Position numbers and translations under genes: made by a program
In this document: in pieces, positions 48,043 to 59,062 of the stretch
How positions within the stretch are numbered: the stretch's first letter is position 1
Layout: the number at the start of each line of letters is the position of its first letter
Assembly: GCA_036872755.1 (NCBI GenBank)
Contig: JAVHNS010000013.1
Coordinates: 310,001 to 374,000 of the forward strand
Source: Orbilia blumenaviensis
Taxonomy: Eukaryota > Ascomycota > Orbiliomycetes > Orbiliales > Orbiliaceae
Reading direction: 5' to 3'
DNA: 64,000 nt
Notes under the pieces: generated by a model
Database searches by the model: none
The model's input: only the letters and a program-made list of their open reading frames with translations
Told to the model about the DNA's origin: nothing

Positions 48043-49498
48043 CGTGATATCGTTGTGTCGCAGTATTGCCCGCCCGTCGAAAAACCAAAGAAACCTCCTC
48101 AAAAAATTCGAAAACCGATAAATATATAGCTACTGGATCAACTCACGACTCCAGCATGAAAAATACACTCGCTAGCTTTGGTATAAATTATAAAGGCCTA
48201 AGCTACTAGCGTATATAAGCTTCGCTTTTCATAAAAAAAGGTGTTTGGCTAAGACTTGTTCCCACATTCCAGCGGCCAGCTGCAGGCGTTCCCATTAAAT
48301 ATCACCCTCTCTCGTGTTGCACAGCGGCTATGTAAGTCCTCACCTCAGCAAAAAGAGAAAGCTTAACCACCCCCAGCAGGTGAAATATAATATTCTAGGG
48401 TGGAATTGTATCGCAATTACTTGATCCAAAACAGGAATGCGAGGCAGCCAAGAACGGGCCCGGATTATCAACGACTCTGGCTTTCCCTTTGCATCCATTT
48501 ACAGGACCTAGACCATGCTTATCAGTGAACTAACCGTGTTGTGGGTTACACCGATTTTGGGCACAACGAACCAATTGGCCGTATTGGTTGGTGGAATGGT
48601 CGGGCATCTGCGTATCTGGTGTCAGGTGGGGGCTAAAGATATGCTAATTGCGTTAATGATTACTCCTTCCATCACGATTCCGATTGTAATATTGGTGAAT
48701 ATGATATTAAGCTTCTCGTAACGAAGATAAGCGGTAAGGTTTCGGTGTTCGACTCAGCTCTTTGATAACAAGCGCTTGTTCGGGTAGATATCTATGTTGG
48801 ATCCAACCCACGAGCCAAGTGTGGATACCTATACCGGGACGTTTAATAATTGTGTGAGTTTAGAGTATATCAGAGTTTAATATTCTGGCATGGCGCCATA
48901 CGGCATGTGCAGACATCTGATTCCTCTCCTTCTACTTAGGACATTCGAATTTTAGTCTCAAATTCAAGCCTACTCCCGACCCGTAGTTACCAGATCAAGA
49001 CCCAAGCATTCCAGAAAGGCATGCAGCATCCCCCAAAGCAGGTTAGAGTATCAAAAATAACACACAGGGCTTCGCGTTGTCGACGCCAACCCCGAATCGG
49101 CTAACACATGCATTACAACCCAACATCCTGATCAGGGGTTCTAGTATATCCAGATATATACCCTGTTAGAGATAGTATATCTTACTACTACTACTACTAC
49201 TACGTATACTATAAGTTTAATTTCCACCCATTTTTTTCGTACTGCGACATCGTATTCCGCCCCATGCCTTAGACACTTTCCAGTAGAGCTCTAGCGTCTC
49301 CAACGTTGCAACATAGCTCCATGAGATTTATATATATTATACCTAGAGTAGCGGGTTCATAATTAGTTTACAAGTTCGATTAATCAAACGATTGATCTCA
49401 TTGGAACCAGACAACACGGAGTTCGATAGTTTTATTGGACATTGTTATCCGGGCCGTTAAGTTATAATCTAGCGACATTCCGTCACACAAACCGACAT
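48043..49498. other. Intergenic region, no gene seen
   Basis: About 1.45 kb upstream of the permease. A 68-codon hydrophobic frame at 48515-48721 (+) is noted but not called. An (ACT)n microsatellite lies at 49182-49203. Confidence 0.5.
49182..49203. repeat. Microsatellite (ACT)n
   Basis: Seven tandem copies of ACT/CTA in non-coding DNA. Confidence 0.85.
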
Positions 49499-50373
49499 CT
49501 AATCATTAAGCCAAATTTTCATTCCAATATATGGCTTTGTTTCGTCGCAATCCTCGAGTTTGGGGCAAAACCTTCCCTTAGCTCTTTCAAATGCCTGGCA
49601 TCTCTCTTCCATTGAATAAGCATTCCATATTGCTCCCACTAGACCTCTCTCTCCTTCAATAATAGCATTTGTGTCTCCTCTTTCTGTTTTATAGGTTATT
49701 GTTTTAACCCATGCGCCTCCAGCTTTTGGCCAGCAAAATATGTGTCGGATACGTATACGATTATAGTAGCTTTCGGGAGGTGGATAAATCGAATACCAGA
49801 CGGTCTCGTCATCATCATCGTAAAAAGGCTCCAGCAACTGGAGCCTTTCGCAAAAAGCGTCTTCCTCTGTTTGATTTAACGCTCGTTTCTGTGGTTTAAA
49901 TCTATCTATTCCGAGGAAATCTAGTTCGACGGGTGAGACCTAGGCACAGTATGTTTCGTTAGCATTAAATCAGCTAGAAGGAGGCGTGGTTTAGGGCAGG
50001 CGTAGGATCTATTCAAGAATTCTAAAGTAATACATACGTTTTCAACCCACCAATATCCTCCTACACTAGGATAGCAGAATAAAGATATTCTGTTCCCAAA
50101 ACTGAACGACGACCTCGCAGTGCGAGTACTCATCTGTCTCTCATTTGCTCCCGGGAAAGGAATAAAGGGACCCGTTTCTCGAAATTCTTCTGCTTTGACG
50201 GGTTGTATATCAGATCTTTTAAAAAGGTAGGACGCTTTGAGGAGAGGAGATACGAAGTAGAAAAATAAAGCGACAGATCCGGACAAAATAAAAAATAGCG
50301 AGGCATAATTTAATCTTTTTAGCTGTATAACTCGAGATATTTTTGAGCGCTCGTGCTGCTGGTATGTTTCCAT
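49499..50373 (-). CDS. Unknown single-pass membrane protein
   Basis: No family recognised. Exons 50373-50038 and 49939-49499 join across a 98-nt phase-0 intron (GTATGT...CCTAG) into 258 residues. A basic cytosolic N-terminus (RSKISRVIQLKR) precedes one membrane helix (about 24-46, YASLFFILSGSVALFFYFVSPLL without a cleavage site), so it is a type II anchor. The outer domain has SLFCYPSVGGYWWVENV before the intron and VSPVELDFLGIDRF after it, then DDDDETVWYSIYPPP, IRHIFCWPKAGGAWVKTI and five Cys in all. The spliced frame is continuous and sensible in composition, supporting a real gene. The Trp/Cys-rich domain suggests a compact extracellular or luminal fold. Confidence 0.68.
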
Positions 50374-51578
50374 TATGGCGTTTGGTTTAGCTAACTATCG
50401 CTTTTTTGATATGTATGGAAGTCTCTATACTAGCTCAAAGCTTCTATTAACATCGCCAAATTTATGATCTCAGGATCTTACAAAATTAACATTATGATCT
50501 ATACATATGCGGAACTTAGGTGTTATGAACTGAAGGTGCGATCATCAGATAAAGGTTGGTGACTATCGATATATCGGAGGGCCTCGTCAAGTAGCAAAAC
50601 AAACCCACAATATATCTTCAACATACATCAAAGTACTCGTGCTTTGTCCAGCGTGGCATCTAGACTCGGCGCCTTCACCAAGAATTTTTTGTATGTATGG
50701 AAGCGGCAAAGCAAGGCGGATAAACGAAATGCAAAATATAGTGGGCGGTAGCTCAAACCCAGTCAGCCCACATACGGCGTGCCATTTGTGTCAAAAAGAT
50801 ATATATACCCGTGCGAACAAGGGATTATACCTATATGTGTCATTGGGTGAGAAAAATAGGGGTATAAGCAGGTGAAATTCAGGTTCTTGTGTGCAGAAAT
50901 CTCAAGCTGACCCAGCCGGGTTCAAATATACAACCGACCGAACGTGTTGCGCAATTGCGTAATTTAGGTACAGCTTCACTATCAGCGTTCACCGGCTAGC
51001 GAATACCTTGAGTGCCAAAGAGGCTAGCTGGATAGACAGGCTAGTAGATAGGCTGAGTAGACACATAGGCCAGGCCGTGTGCGCCAGGCCGGGCCGAGCC
51101 GGCTTGGGATTTGTGTACTAGCTTAGGCCGGAAGGTAGATTTTATCTTAACTGGTAGTCTTTCAAAGACCATTCTACAACCTCACACCACTTAGGCCCGA
51201 AGGATATATAAAACTAGTAGTAGAACAGACTAACGGCTGACGAAGCCTAACTGGGGGGTATCCGCTCTCTTGCGTCGGCTTTTATATAATCATACTCAAC
51301 TACCGAGATATGTCAGAGTCGTATATTCTCACGGAGATGCTCGGAATCATAGACGACAATCTAGTGGTACTATATAAACAAGCCCTGAAGACCACTTTAA
51401 TTATTTCATAGATTTAGTCTTTCCGGGCACCCAAATAGGTATTGACTTAGATCAATTAATTTAGCATTCCAGGAAAACCTATCCATTACTTCATATATCA
51501 AGATATATATTGAATTTATAAAGGCGTTTAAGCAGGCATAATTGAAGATATAAATTCGAAATCACAATCTTTGAAAAA
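50374..51578. other. Divergent promoter region
   Basis: Between the unknown membrane protein and the glycosyltransferase starts. GC-rich patch near 51070-51115 in otherwise AT-rich DNA; no gene seen. Confidence 0.55.
51517..51523 (+). promoter_or_regulatory. Possible TATA element of the glycosyltransferase gene
   Basis: TATAAAG about 60 nt upstream of the ATG at 51579; a plausible core promoter in position and sequence only. Confidence 0.3.
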
Positions 51579-52778
51579 ATGTCCGCCTTTAAATTCTCTG
51601 TTCCCTCAGAATTATCTTCTCAGCTTCAGCACGTCCAATCCCTGGACTCCCGCACCGACGACGAAATCATTTCCTCTCTTTCCACCCTCTCCCCTGTCAC
51701 CTCTGAAAAGAACATCTGGGCATACTGGCACTCCGGCCTCTCCTCAATTCCACCATGGTGCCAAAGGAACATAATAAACTGGTCCCGCCTCTGCGGTCCG
51801 ACCTGGAACATTCATGTTCTCGATAACGTCCCCTCATCTCCCAATTACGTCCTAAAATGGGTGGAACCAACCTACCTCCCCGAGGCATTTGTGAATAACA
51901 CCATGGACGGTCCATACGTTGGCCCCCACAGCGCAGACTTTCTCCGGGGCGCTTGTTTGTATAAATACGGTGGAGTGTATATGGACGTTGGAATCATCTT
52001 ATTCCGTTCGTTGGACTCCATATGCTGGGATCGTCTATCGGACCCTTCATCCCCCTACCAAATCTCAGTACCATGGATGTATGGCTCCGTCATGGCAAAT
52101 CACTTCGTCGCCTCCCGTAAAAGCGATCCGTTTATAAAAGCCTGGCACGACCTCTTCGTCCACCTCTGGAAGGGCCGTAAGAACCATCAAGGAATCGGTC
52201 TCGATCCACTAGTTGCATTCTGCCAAACTCTTGACTTTGGAGATGCGGAACGCAGAGGGTTTAAGTGGGAATTCAAGGTGGATCCGTTTACGGTGATGCA
52301 GTATATCGGACAAGTTATATCCTGGTTGAGGTTGTGTATTATTGATGGAGGGGATACCGGTGAGATCAACTGGGCAGAGTATGCGAAGGAGAAGATATTT
52401 TGGTATGATGTTCTTGAAGAGAATTTCGGGGCAGAGACTGTCGTTGGATTTACGGGACAGCCGTTGTATGATGCGCTAGCTACAAAGCTGGATGCTGATA
52501 AGGAGTCTGAAGAGTATAAAACGGCATATAAGCTAGTTTGGAGGCTATTAACCCGCAGCAGCATGCAAAAGATCACACACGGCAAAGACCTGACTAAGAC
52601 ACCTGCGCTAGGGTTATTATGGGATCTGGAAGAGAACAGGGATAAGGATGTTGAGCCAGGAACCTTTGCAGAGTTATTAAGATATGGGAGCGTCCATTTC
52701 GAGCAAACTAGAGTGGTGAAAGCAGTCGATTACAGCGTCCCGACGGAGCTGCTGCACAAGGGTGTTTTTGAACCATAG
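51579..52778 (+). CDS. Capsular-polysaccharide-type glycosyltransferase
   Basis: Single-exon protein of 399 residues resembling the fungal branch of the capsular polysaccharide synthesis family (PF05704), glycosyltransferases related to the Och1/GT32 fold. Evidence: WAYWHSGLSSIPPWCQ (about 48-63), NWSRLCGPTWNIHVLD, then HSADFLRGACLYKYGG followed by VYMDVGIILFRSLD, where the Asp is the metal/nucleotide-sugar-binding residue. Later, FVASRKSDPFIKAWHDLF and a C-terminal helical part. No signal peptide or membrane helix is seen. It converges with a cytochrome P450 (328 bases between stops), so the two could act on one metabolite. Donor and acceptor are unknown. Confidence 0.82.
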   Translation: MSAFKFSVPSELSSQLQHVQSLDSRTDDEIISSLSTLSPVTSEKNIWAYWHSGLSSIPPWCQRNIINWSRLCGPTWNIHVLDNVPSSPNYVLKWVEPTYLPEAFVNNTMDGPYVGPHSADFLRGACLYKYGGVYMDVGIILFRSLDSICWDRLSDPSSPYQISVPWMYGSVMANHFVASRKSDPFIKAWHDLFVHLWKGRKNHQGIGLDPLVAFCQTLDFGDAERRGFKWEFKVDPFTVMQYIGQVISWLRLCIIDGGDTGEINWAEYAKEKIFWYDVLEENFGAETVVGFTGQPLYDALATKLDADKESEEYKTAYKLVWRLLTRSSMQKITHGKDLTKTPALGLLWDLEENRDKDVEPGTFAELLRYGSVHFEQTRVVKAVDYSVPTELLHKGVFEP

Positions 52779-53106
52779 CTTAATCACGTAGCATAGGCTG
52801 GAGCTCTTCGTGAGACAGGGATGTCCCTAGGGGTCTGAATGTTACACGAGCGACATGAGTGACACGAGCGTTACCAGCGAAATCTATCGTATCACAAGGA
52901 AATAAATATCCCTTCAGGGACCCATCTATGGGTCAATTGAAAATTAATTATCCCATTCCATTAAAAGTCCATAGGCTTTTTGGTACTAAAGAATAAGTAC
53001 AATAGAAGTTAAGCACACTGGCCCTCATATGACCATAAGTCACTTTCATTAAAAAAATGAACGTTGAGACCGTACATTTGCATAAAAAGACAGAATATGT
53101 AGCACC
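52779..53106. other. Convergent spacer
   Basis: 3' flanks of the glycosyltransferase and P450 genes. Nothing else seen. Confidence 0.6.
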
Positions 53107-55001
53107 TTAGTCCTCCTGTTTGTTATCAATCGACCTTGCACGAATTTGCATCTTGGCCTCCGAATTCATGATATCGATCCACACAAATTGAAAGGACGGA
53201 GGTCTTTCCGCCATGGGCTTGAGATCGTAGTGTAAAAGCCACCACGAAATTAGAGTTCTTAACTCGAGAGCTGCGAAGAAACGACCAGGACTATAAATTG
53301 TTGTAAAACAAAAAACGTTAGCGTCGCAGCTTACAAAATTAAGAGCGGATCTTGACTCACCACGAATGAATACCCTGCCCGAAAGCAAGGTAATCTTCAG
53401 TCACAGTAACCATGTACCTGTCTAATTTCCTCTCCTTCTCGTTTTGCTGGGTAACTTCTTCCTGTTCGTCTAAGGAATTTCCGTCACCGCCGGAGATGTC
53501 ACCTCTGTAGAATCTCGTGTACATATGTTCTTTTGCCTGTTCATATATTTCTTCATCCTCCATGCGCGCTCTGGCTGAGAACGTAAACTGAGTTCCACGT
53601 GGTAGGTGCCATCCGGCGGCCGTTGTAAATCCTTCTTTGGCGATGACATTACGTTCGGAATGGATAGCACCAATTAGGCCCATGCGAACAGACTCCTTGA
53701 GGAAAGCGTCCATGTTGTATAGCTTTTGCATATACCGTTTGTTGAATTCATGGGGAGGCGGGAAAACACGCATAATCTCCTCGCGGAGCATTTCGCTAGG
53801 TGTTTGTTCACCAGGTTGAGTCTTGGATGCTAACCATGCCAGGTCGTAAATGGTGTTACAGCCGGATAGTGAAGTTGTGTGAATAGCAGCGAAAGCAACA
53901 GTGAGAACACGAACTGCAATAGCGTCAATGGTAGCAAAGGCGCCGCCACGAACAAGAGAAGCTTCGATAAGCCATTGCATCAAGTCGTTTGGACGTTCCG
54001 ACTCAGGGACTCCTTGTTTGATTAGATCGATACGTTTGAGAATGACAGGTTCCAAGTGTTTGCGGGCCTTGCGGCGAAGACGTTTGAGTGGGATGGAAAG
54101 GATCGGACCGATAATGCTACATTACATCCATGTTAGCACTCCGTACTGATTTGCCCAAGACAAAGCCCAGAATCGGTTTAAGCAAGGGGTTGCTTACGGC
54201 CAGAGAAATTTCGGGAAACAGTTCAATAGCATACTAGTGGGAAAGACCATGACTGCGTAGTTGATGGATGCATCAAGGTATTCTTCCTCACGGCATAGCT
54301 CTTCACCAATGAACACCCTGTGACTGGTTCTCGCGACGACCTTGATGATCAAGTCATACATTGTAACCGTCTGCCATCCCTTTTCATCAGGCTTGGTTGC
54401 AAGCTTGGGGATGTAATGTTTAAACGACAAGTCTAACTCTTCAACAATCGCAGGGGTTACCGAGGCAAGCTTGGCAGTGAGATCTTTGCGAATGATGGGG
54501 ATATGGAACATGTCAGTTGCAACATGGTTATCAAAGGTATAACGGACAGCAAGGGTCTATCGTTTATATCATGGGTTAGCGGGGTTTGTTGATGTTTAAA
54601 CCTGATGGGTAGCAACGTCATACCTCAAGGGCTCTAATATCAACAATGCTTGCAGGCAAATTCTTGATCTCACCCAGAACAGGAGGCGGCAGGACGACCA
54701 TGTCACCGTCAATTGCGTATATCATGAACGGCTTTCCGTTCTTACTGTATTTGTTGTACCCTTCGTCCATCCAGGCATAGACATTCTTGAACGAAGCGAA
54801 ACGGGATCGTAGTTTTGGGAAGAACCATGGGTACGACTTCGGGAGACCAATGACAACTGGAGTTTCACCTGTAGTTAGATGATGAACCTTGGGTTTTCTA
54901 TAATTCGAGATGGTCGAAGCTATTGTGTAAAGGATAATTATCGAGAGGATGGATTCGGTTGGACGATCACGGACACAGTCGATAACCGTTTGGACAATCA
55001 T
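53107..55001 (-). CDS. Cytochrome P450 monooxygenase
   Basis: ER-anchored P450 of 558 residues. Exons 55001-54624, 54556-54198, 54116-53361 and 53290-53107; introns 67, 81 and 70 nt. The N-terminal helix SILSIIILYTIASTI is the membrane anchor. The I-helix region reads VAFAAIHTTSLSG (acid-alcohol pair replaced by HTT), and the ExxR motif is in FLKESVRM. The haem loop FGQGIHSCPGRFFA is completed only by splicing: the ligand Cys498 is encoded TG|T across the third intron. The layout resembles the ent-kaurene-oxidase-like fungal P450s seen in secondary metabolism. Residues upstream of the ATG at 55001 are open from TTG only. Pairing with the glycosyltransferase suggests tailoring of a metabolite, but this is inference. 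Confidence 0.92.
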
Positions 55002-58000
55002 GATGGGCAACGTAATTGACGCGATGTGTGATGTCTTGCTGGGGGGTGGTTGCAAGATAGAAGAGGAGAGCTTGAAAGACGGCAAAGATTTTCAAGGCCG
55101 AGATAGTATTTATATGGTCTCGTTGGTATTTATACATTTGGAGGGTTTAGAGAGGGAAGGTATGACAACTACATGGAATGCTAGTCAGAACGGCCTACGC
55201 AGACGCCGCGCCTGCAACGCACATCGTATTATAATTTTATCCTAAATTCGAAGCTGAGTAAATTGCTACATCCAAAACTTGCAATTGAAGCATGGGTCGG
55301 AAAGCCATTCGACTGACGAACTTGTACCGATACGGACAGTGCCAGCGGGACGATGGGCGTGAGCAGGTATTCTCCATTGCCATAGATCCCTGAGATGTGG
55401 GTCGCTGGCAGCGCAGCTCGGTTGGGAAGAAAATGATAATCCACCGCCATCTATTGGTGGACAAGAATGCTCGAGCAGGCTCGCTAAACCGCTAGCTCTG
55501 ACAATCGCGGGAAAGGTGATCTCTTGGGAAATTTGGGAGAGGATATGGCAGTTGATCTGACTAAGCCTTAGGAAACGCCCTTCAGCCCAACGGTAGTTCG
55601 AGAGCGCGAGGTAGAGTAGTATTAAAATCAACCGCGAAAGGAGAACGCAAAAAGTTGACCTTCAAGTCTCCGACGGACATTGGATTGCGCTCCATACGTA
55701 CAATGCAATGGCTCAATCCCGGATAACTAGAGTCCCGTCACCGTAGACGTGGTTCAGGGCAATTGTAGCCATGTAGGCAAGTGGCATGGCCATGCGGCAG
55801 CGCGCACGACAGGTGACACAAGGGAATGCATACACCCGCAGCGGTCGAATGGCATGGAGGCCCATGCCCTTATATAATAAGTTTGGCCTTTGAGATATCC
55901 GACCACTCCAAAGATATCGATATCTACGAGCATCCCCACCCAAGATCGCTGTTAAGATGCTAAATGTTGAGTAATTAAATTCCTGGGGTAAGTTCGCAGC
56001 TTCCGTCCCGCACCTAGCTAGACCTTTGCGAACATGCACGTACTTAAGCAAGTACTTACTTATGTACTAGTACCTAGGCATCTTGATGGACATAGAGCAT
56101 GGACACGGGCTAGGCTGGCGAAATTCAATCGATTGCAGCCGGCAGCGGCATCCGTAGCATGGAGGGCGACTAGTGAAGGAAATTCGATTTGGGCAGCCTA
56201 TACTGATCATTACCAAGCTGTCAGACGGCCCACTCTCCAAGAGAGGGCATCAAAATCGAAATTTGAGCCCTAACCCGATCCCTAAAACAGATGGATCTCC
56301 AGTTCCGACCTTCCTCCTCCCTCGATCGAATTCCATTGGCATCTCGAGCCTGTTCCTGCTTCCATAAAATGTTTCTGACGTAGAAAACGTTTTGGGGGCG
56401 CAGCAACGCAAGTTTCATTCATGAAGCAGCTCCTGTTTCCAACGGGCTTCAAACAAGCCCCTCGTTGGCCTAATCGGCTACTAGCCTACTTTGGGGGTCC
56501 TCCCCACTGTGGTGAAGCGGGCAAACAAGTTTCGCCCGCCAGATCCATGCGGAACATACGTATGGTGTTGCAGCTTGAAAAGGCTGCAGTGGGCCGTACG
56601 AGCTATAGGAGTAGCCCCCCCAATATGTTTCGATTGGACTCGTTTTCTCGTAATGCTGCTTTAAGTGTCAGAGACAGAAAGTGTACCATATAACAGCGCA
56701 ACCGCTGTTAAGGATTTCTCGATCTCTGGTTCGCTCCCGGCATCTGAATCCGCAGCAGACATATAGCAAAGGAAATTTTGCAAATTTGGGGTGGAAACGA
56801 GTTGTCGGGATACCCTAAGCTATTGTGGAAAGGGGATCAGACTGCCTTTGGAGGCTTGTGTCCCTTCCGAGAAGGCCGTCGCGGGTCGGGTCGTGATCAA
56901 TAAATACTGACAGGAAACCCAACTTCTCAATCGATCCTCTTGAGCAGCAGCAGGGCAAGCTAGTCTTCTTCGATTCAATTGCTTATCAATTTCTGTCGTT
57001 TTCAATTCGACTTCGATTCTCAAATCCCCTTTCGTTAACACCGAATTGACTCTGGCAGTTATTCTTTTATTGTTTCTTCTATAATTTTTTTGGTCTTTTC
57101 TTCTTCTTCTTCTTCTTTTCCAACTCGTCAAAATTCAAATTCATTCTTTTCTGATTGATAAGAGTGGGTTTAAATTAAGGGTATATTCGATCTCAGTCTG
57201 ACCACAAGCATCGTCGAATTTGTCGAATTTGGCATACACTTAGATATTCCTAGGTAAGCAGTACCCCTATAGGCGGTATATATTAGTGCATATGCGTCTA
57301 CCACGCATGTGAGCTCTCCGCAGACGTAATACTTGTCGGCCTCGCAATTCGAAATTCCTATTGCGAACAGTTGCCGATATATGCCTACGGCGGCGCAGCT
57401 GAAATTGTCCGATTTTTTTTGGTTTTGTTTGACCTTGCATAAAGCTCCGTGGGAGATAATGCAATACCCCTCTTCCCCCCATCGATGGTCTACATTTGTC
57501 AAGGCAGGTGGGCCTAGACACAGCTCGACTTAAAAATTAAAAATCGATGGATGCATATGACTACGGCTTTTTTGGGGGGTTGCTTTCTTTCTTTCGTTGA
57601 AGAGCTGACGGCTAACATTGAATCCCACGTTTTCATTTTTGCTTTATTCCCGCAGGCAAGATTGTGATATCCTTTGCATTTGCAGCAACCTTCCAACCCG
57701 GCACTGTCAAATCAAGCTTTCAAAGCTGTGGTTCGACTCAGCAGCTCAGCCCTTCTCGGTGCAACTCGACGCTTGTTCTCAGCCGGTCTGATTTAATTCA
57801 AAAGGATTCGACACGATTTCAGTTTGTGAAATAGTCCACATAGTAAGCTTAGGGCTATTACTGTACGGAGGGTGCCACGATTTTTTGTTGAAATCGCATA
57901 AACTCGACTATTCTTTCCCTCGTCAGCGACCGGACCGCGGAATTCTCGATTTAGATCTTTTTTTTGCTTGCATATTAATAATATTTAGCAGACCTGTTTG

Positions 58001-59062
58001 CGTAAGTCCAGCCTCCCCTCCCCTCCCATCGCGGCATGCCGGCAGGTGCCCATCTGGCCCGTGCGATAGATATCAAATTCGAGGGCTATGATATTATTAT
58101 GATCGAAGGTGCTAGTAGTTTTTTGTTTTTTGTAAACTGCTCCCCCGCGGCCCCAGCAACATTCCAGACGAACCCAAGTCGATGACCTAGCCAGGGCATG
58201 GATCGAATGGCGTTTGGTTTTGCTTGGCCGGCCGGCAAGGGGACTTGCAAACAAAAAAAAGAGGAAACTATAGGACATGGTCATGGTGATATTGAGCGCA
58301 TGAGCTTGATGATCGTGACGTCGAATGGATTGCATGTAAAGCCAAAACAAATTAAACCCATAATAATATGGACGCATGTTACATGCATGATTTGTTGATA
58401 ATAATTGTTATTGTTATCTCGGGTTAAAGCCACTGCGCACGCAAGCTTGCAAGAGACAAGGCAAGGCAAGGCAAGACAAGACGGCTGGTTGACTGACTTA
58501 ATGTGATCTTGGAGTTTAGCGTACTTAGGCCAGGTGAAAAAGCCGAAAACACACATACAAAGCCGAGTCCCGAGCCCGACATCGATCCGGCCTCCAGATC
58601 GAATCCATCTGCATCCAGAGAGAGAGTTATTACATACCTACTCAGCAACTAGTCGACTAGTATACTATAGACTGGCGTATCCTATTAATTAAAGAATCAG
58701 AAAAGTGTTTTTTTTCTTCTTTTCCTTTTCGACAAGGCTTTAAGGGAGGGGGGCAATACACACACAAGAGCGTCTCGAATTAATTGATGATTGATTGATT
58801 GATTGTGGGAGTTAAGTCAAATCAGATAACAAGCGCAGCAAAGGCCGCCCTAAAGACCTAAAACCGAAAGGGACAACTTTCTCGTCCAGGTAATTCCAAG
58901 CCCAGCCCGGTCCACAACCTGCAGCAATCCATTCCCCACACAAAGGACAATTACCCTTCCTGGTCCACACACTACCGCAGCTCCCACACCCATCAGCTCC
59001 ATCGCCAAAAATATTCCTCCCTATAAGAAGGCACCAGCAAGCGCCCTGCAATAAATTCCGCC
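55002..59062. other. 4-kb region without a recognisable gene
   Basis: No convincing protein or RNA. Contents noted: a run of GTACTTA-like motifs near 56037-56075, a TTC repeat (57100-57118), GGCAA and ATTG short repeats (58456-58485, 58784-58804), a 14-bp palindrome (58648-58661) and a Cys-rich frame opposite the NAD kinase 5' end. The right part should hold the NAD kinase promoter and leader. Confidence 0.5.
58648..58661. repeat. 14-bp perfect palindrome
   Basis: ACTAGTCGACTAGT reads the same on both strands, about 400 bases upstream of the NAD kinase start. Confidence 0.75.

Noticed and set aside
48515..48721. 68-codon hydrophobic frame
   Set aside because: No signal, family motif or neighbour support; hydrophobic short frames are common in AT-rich DNA.
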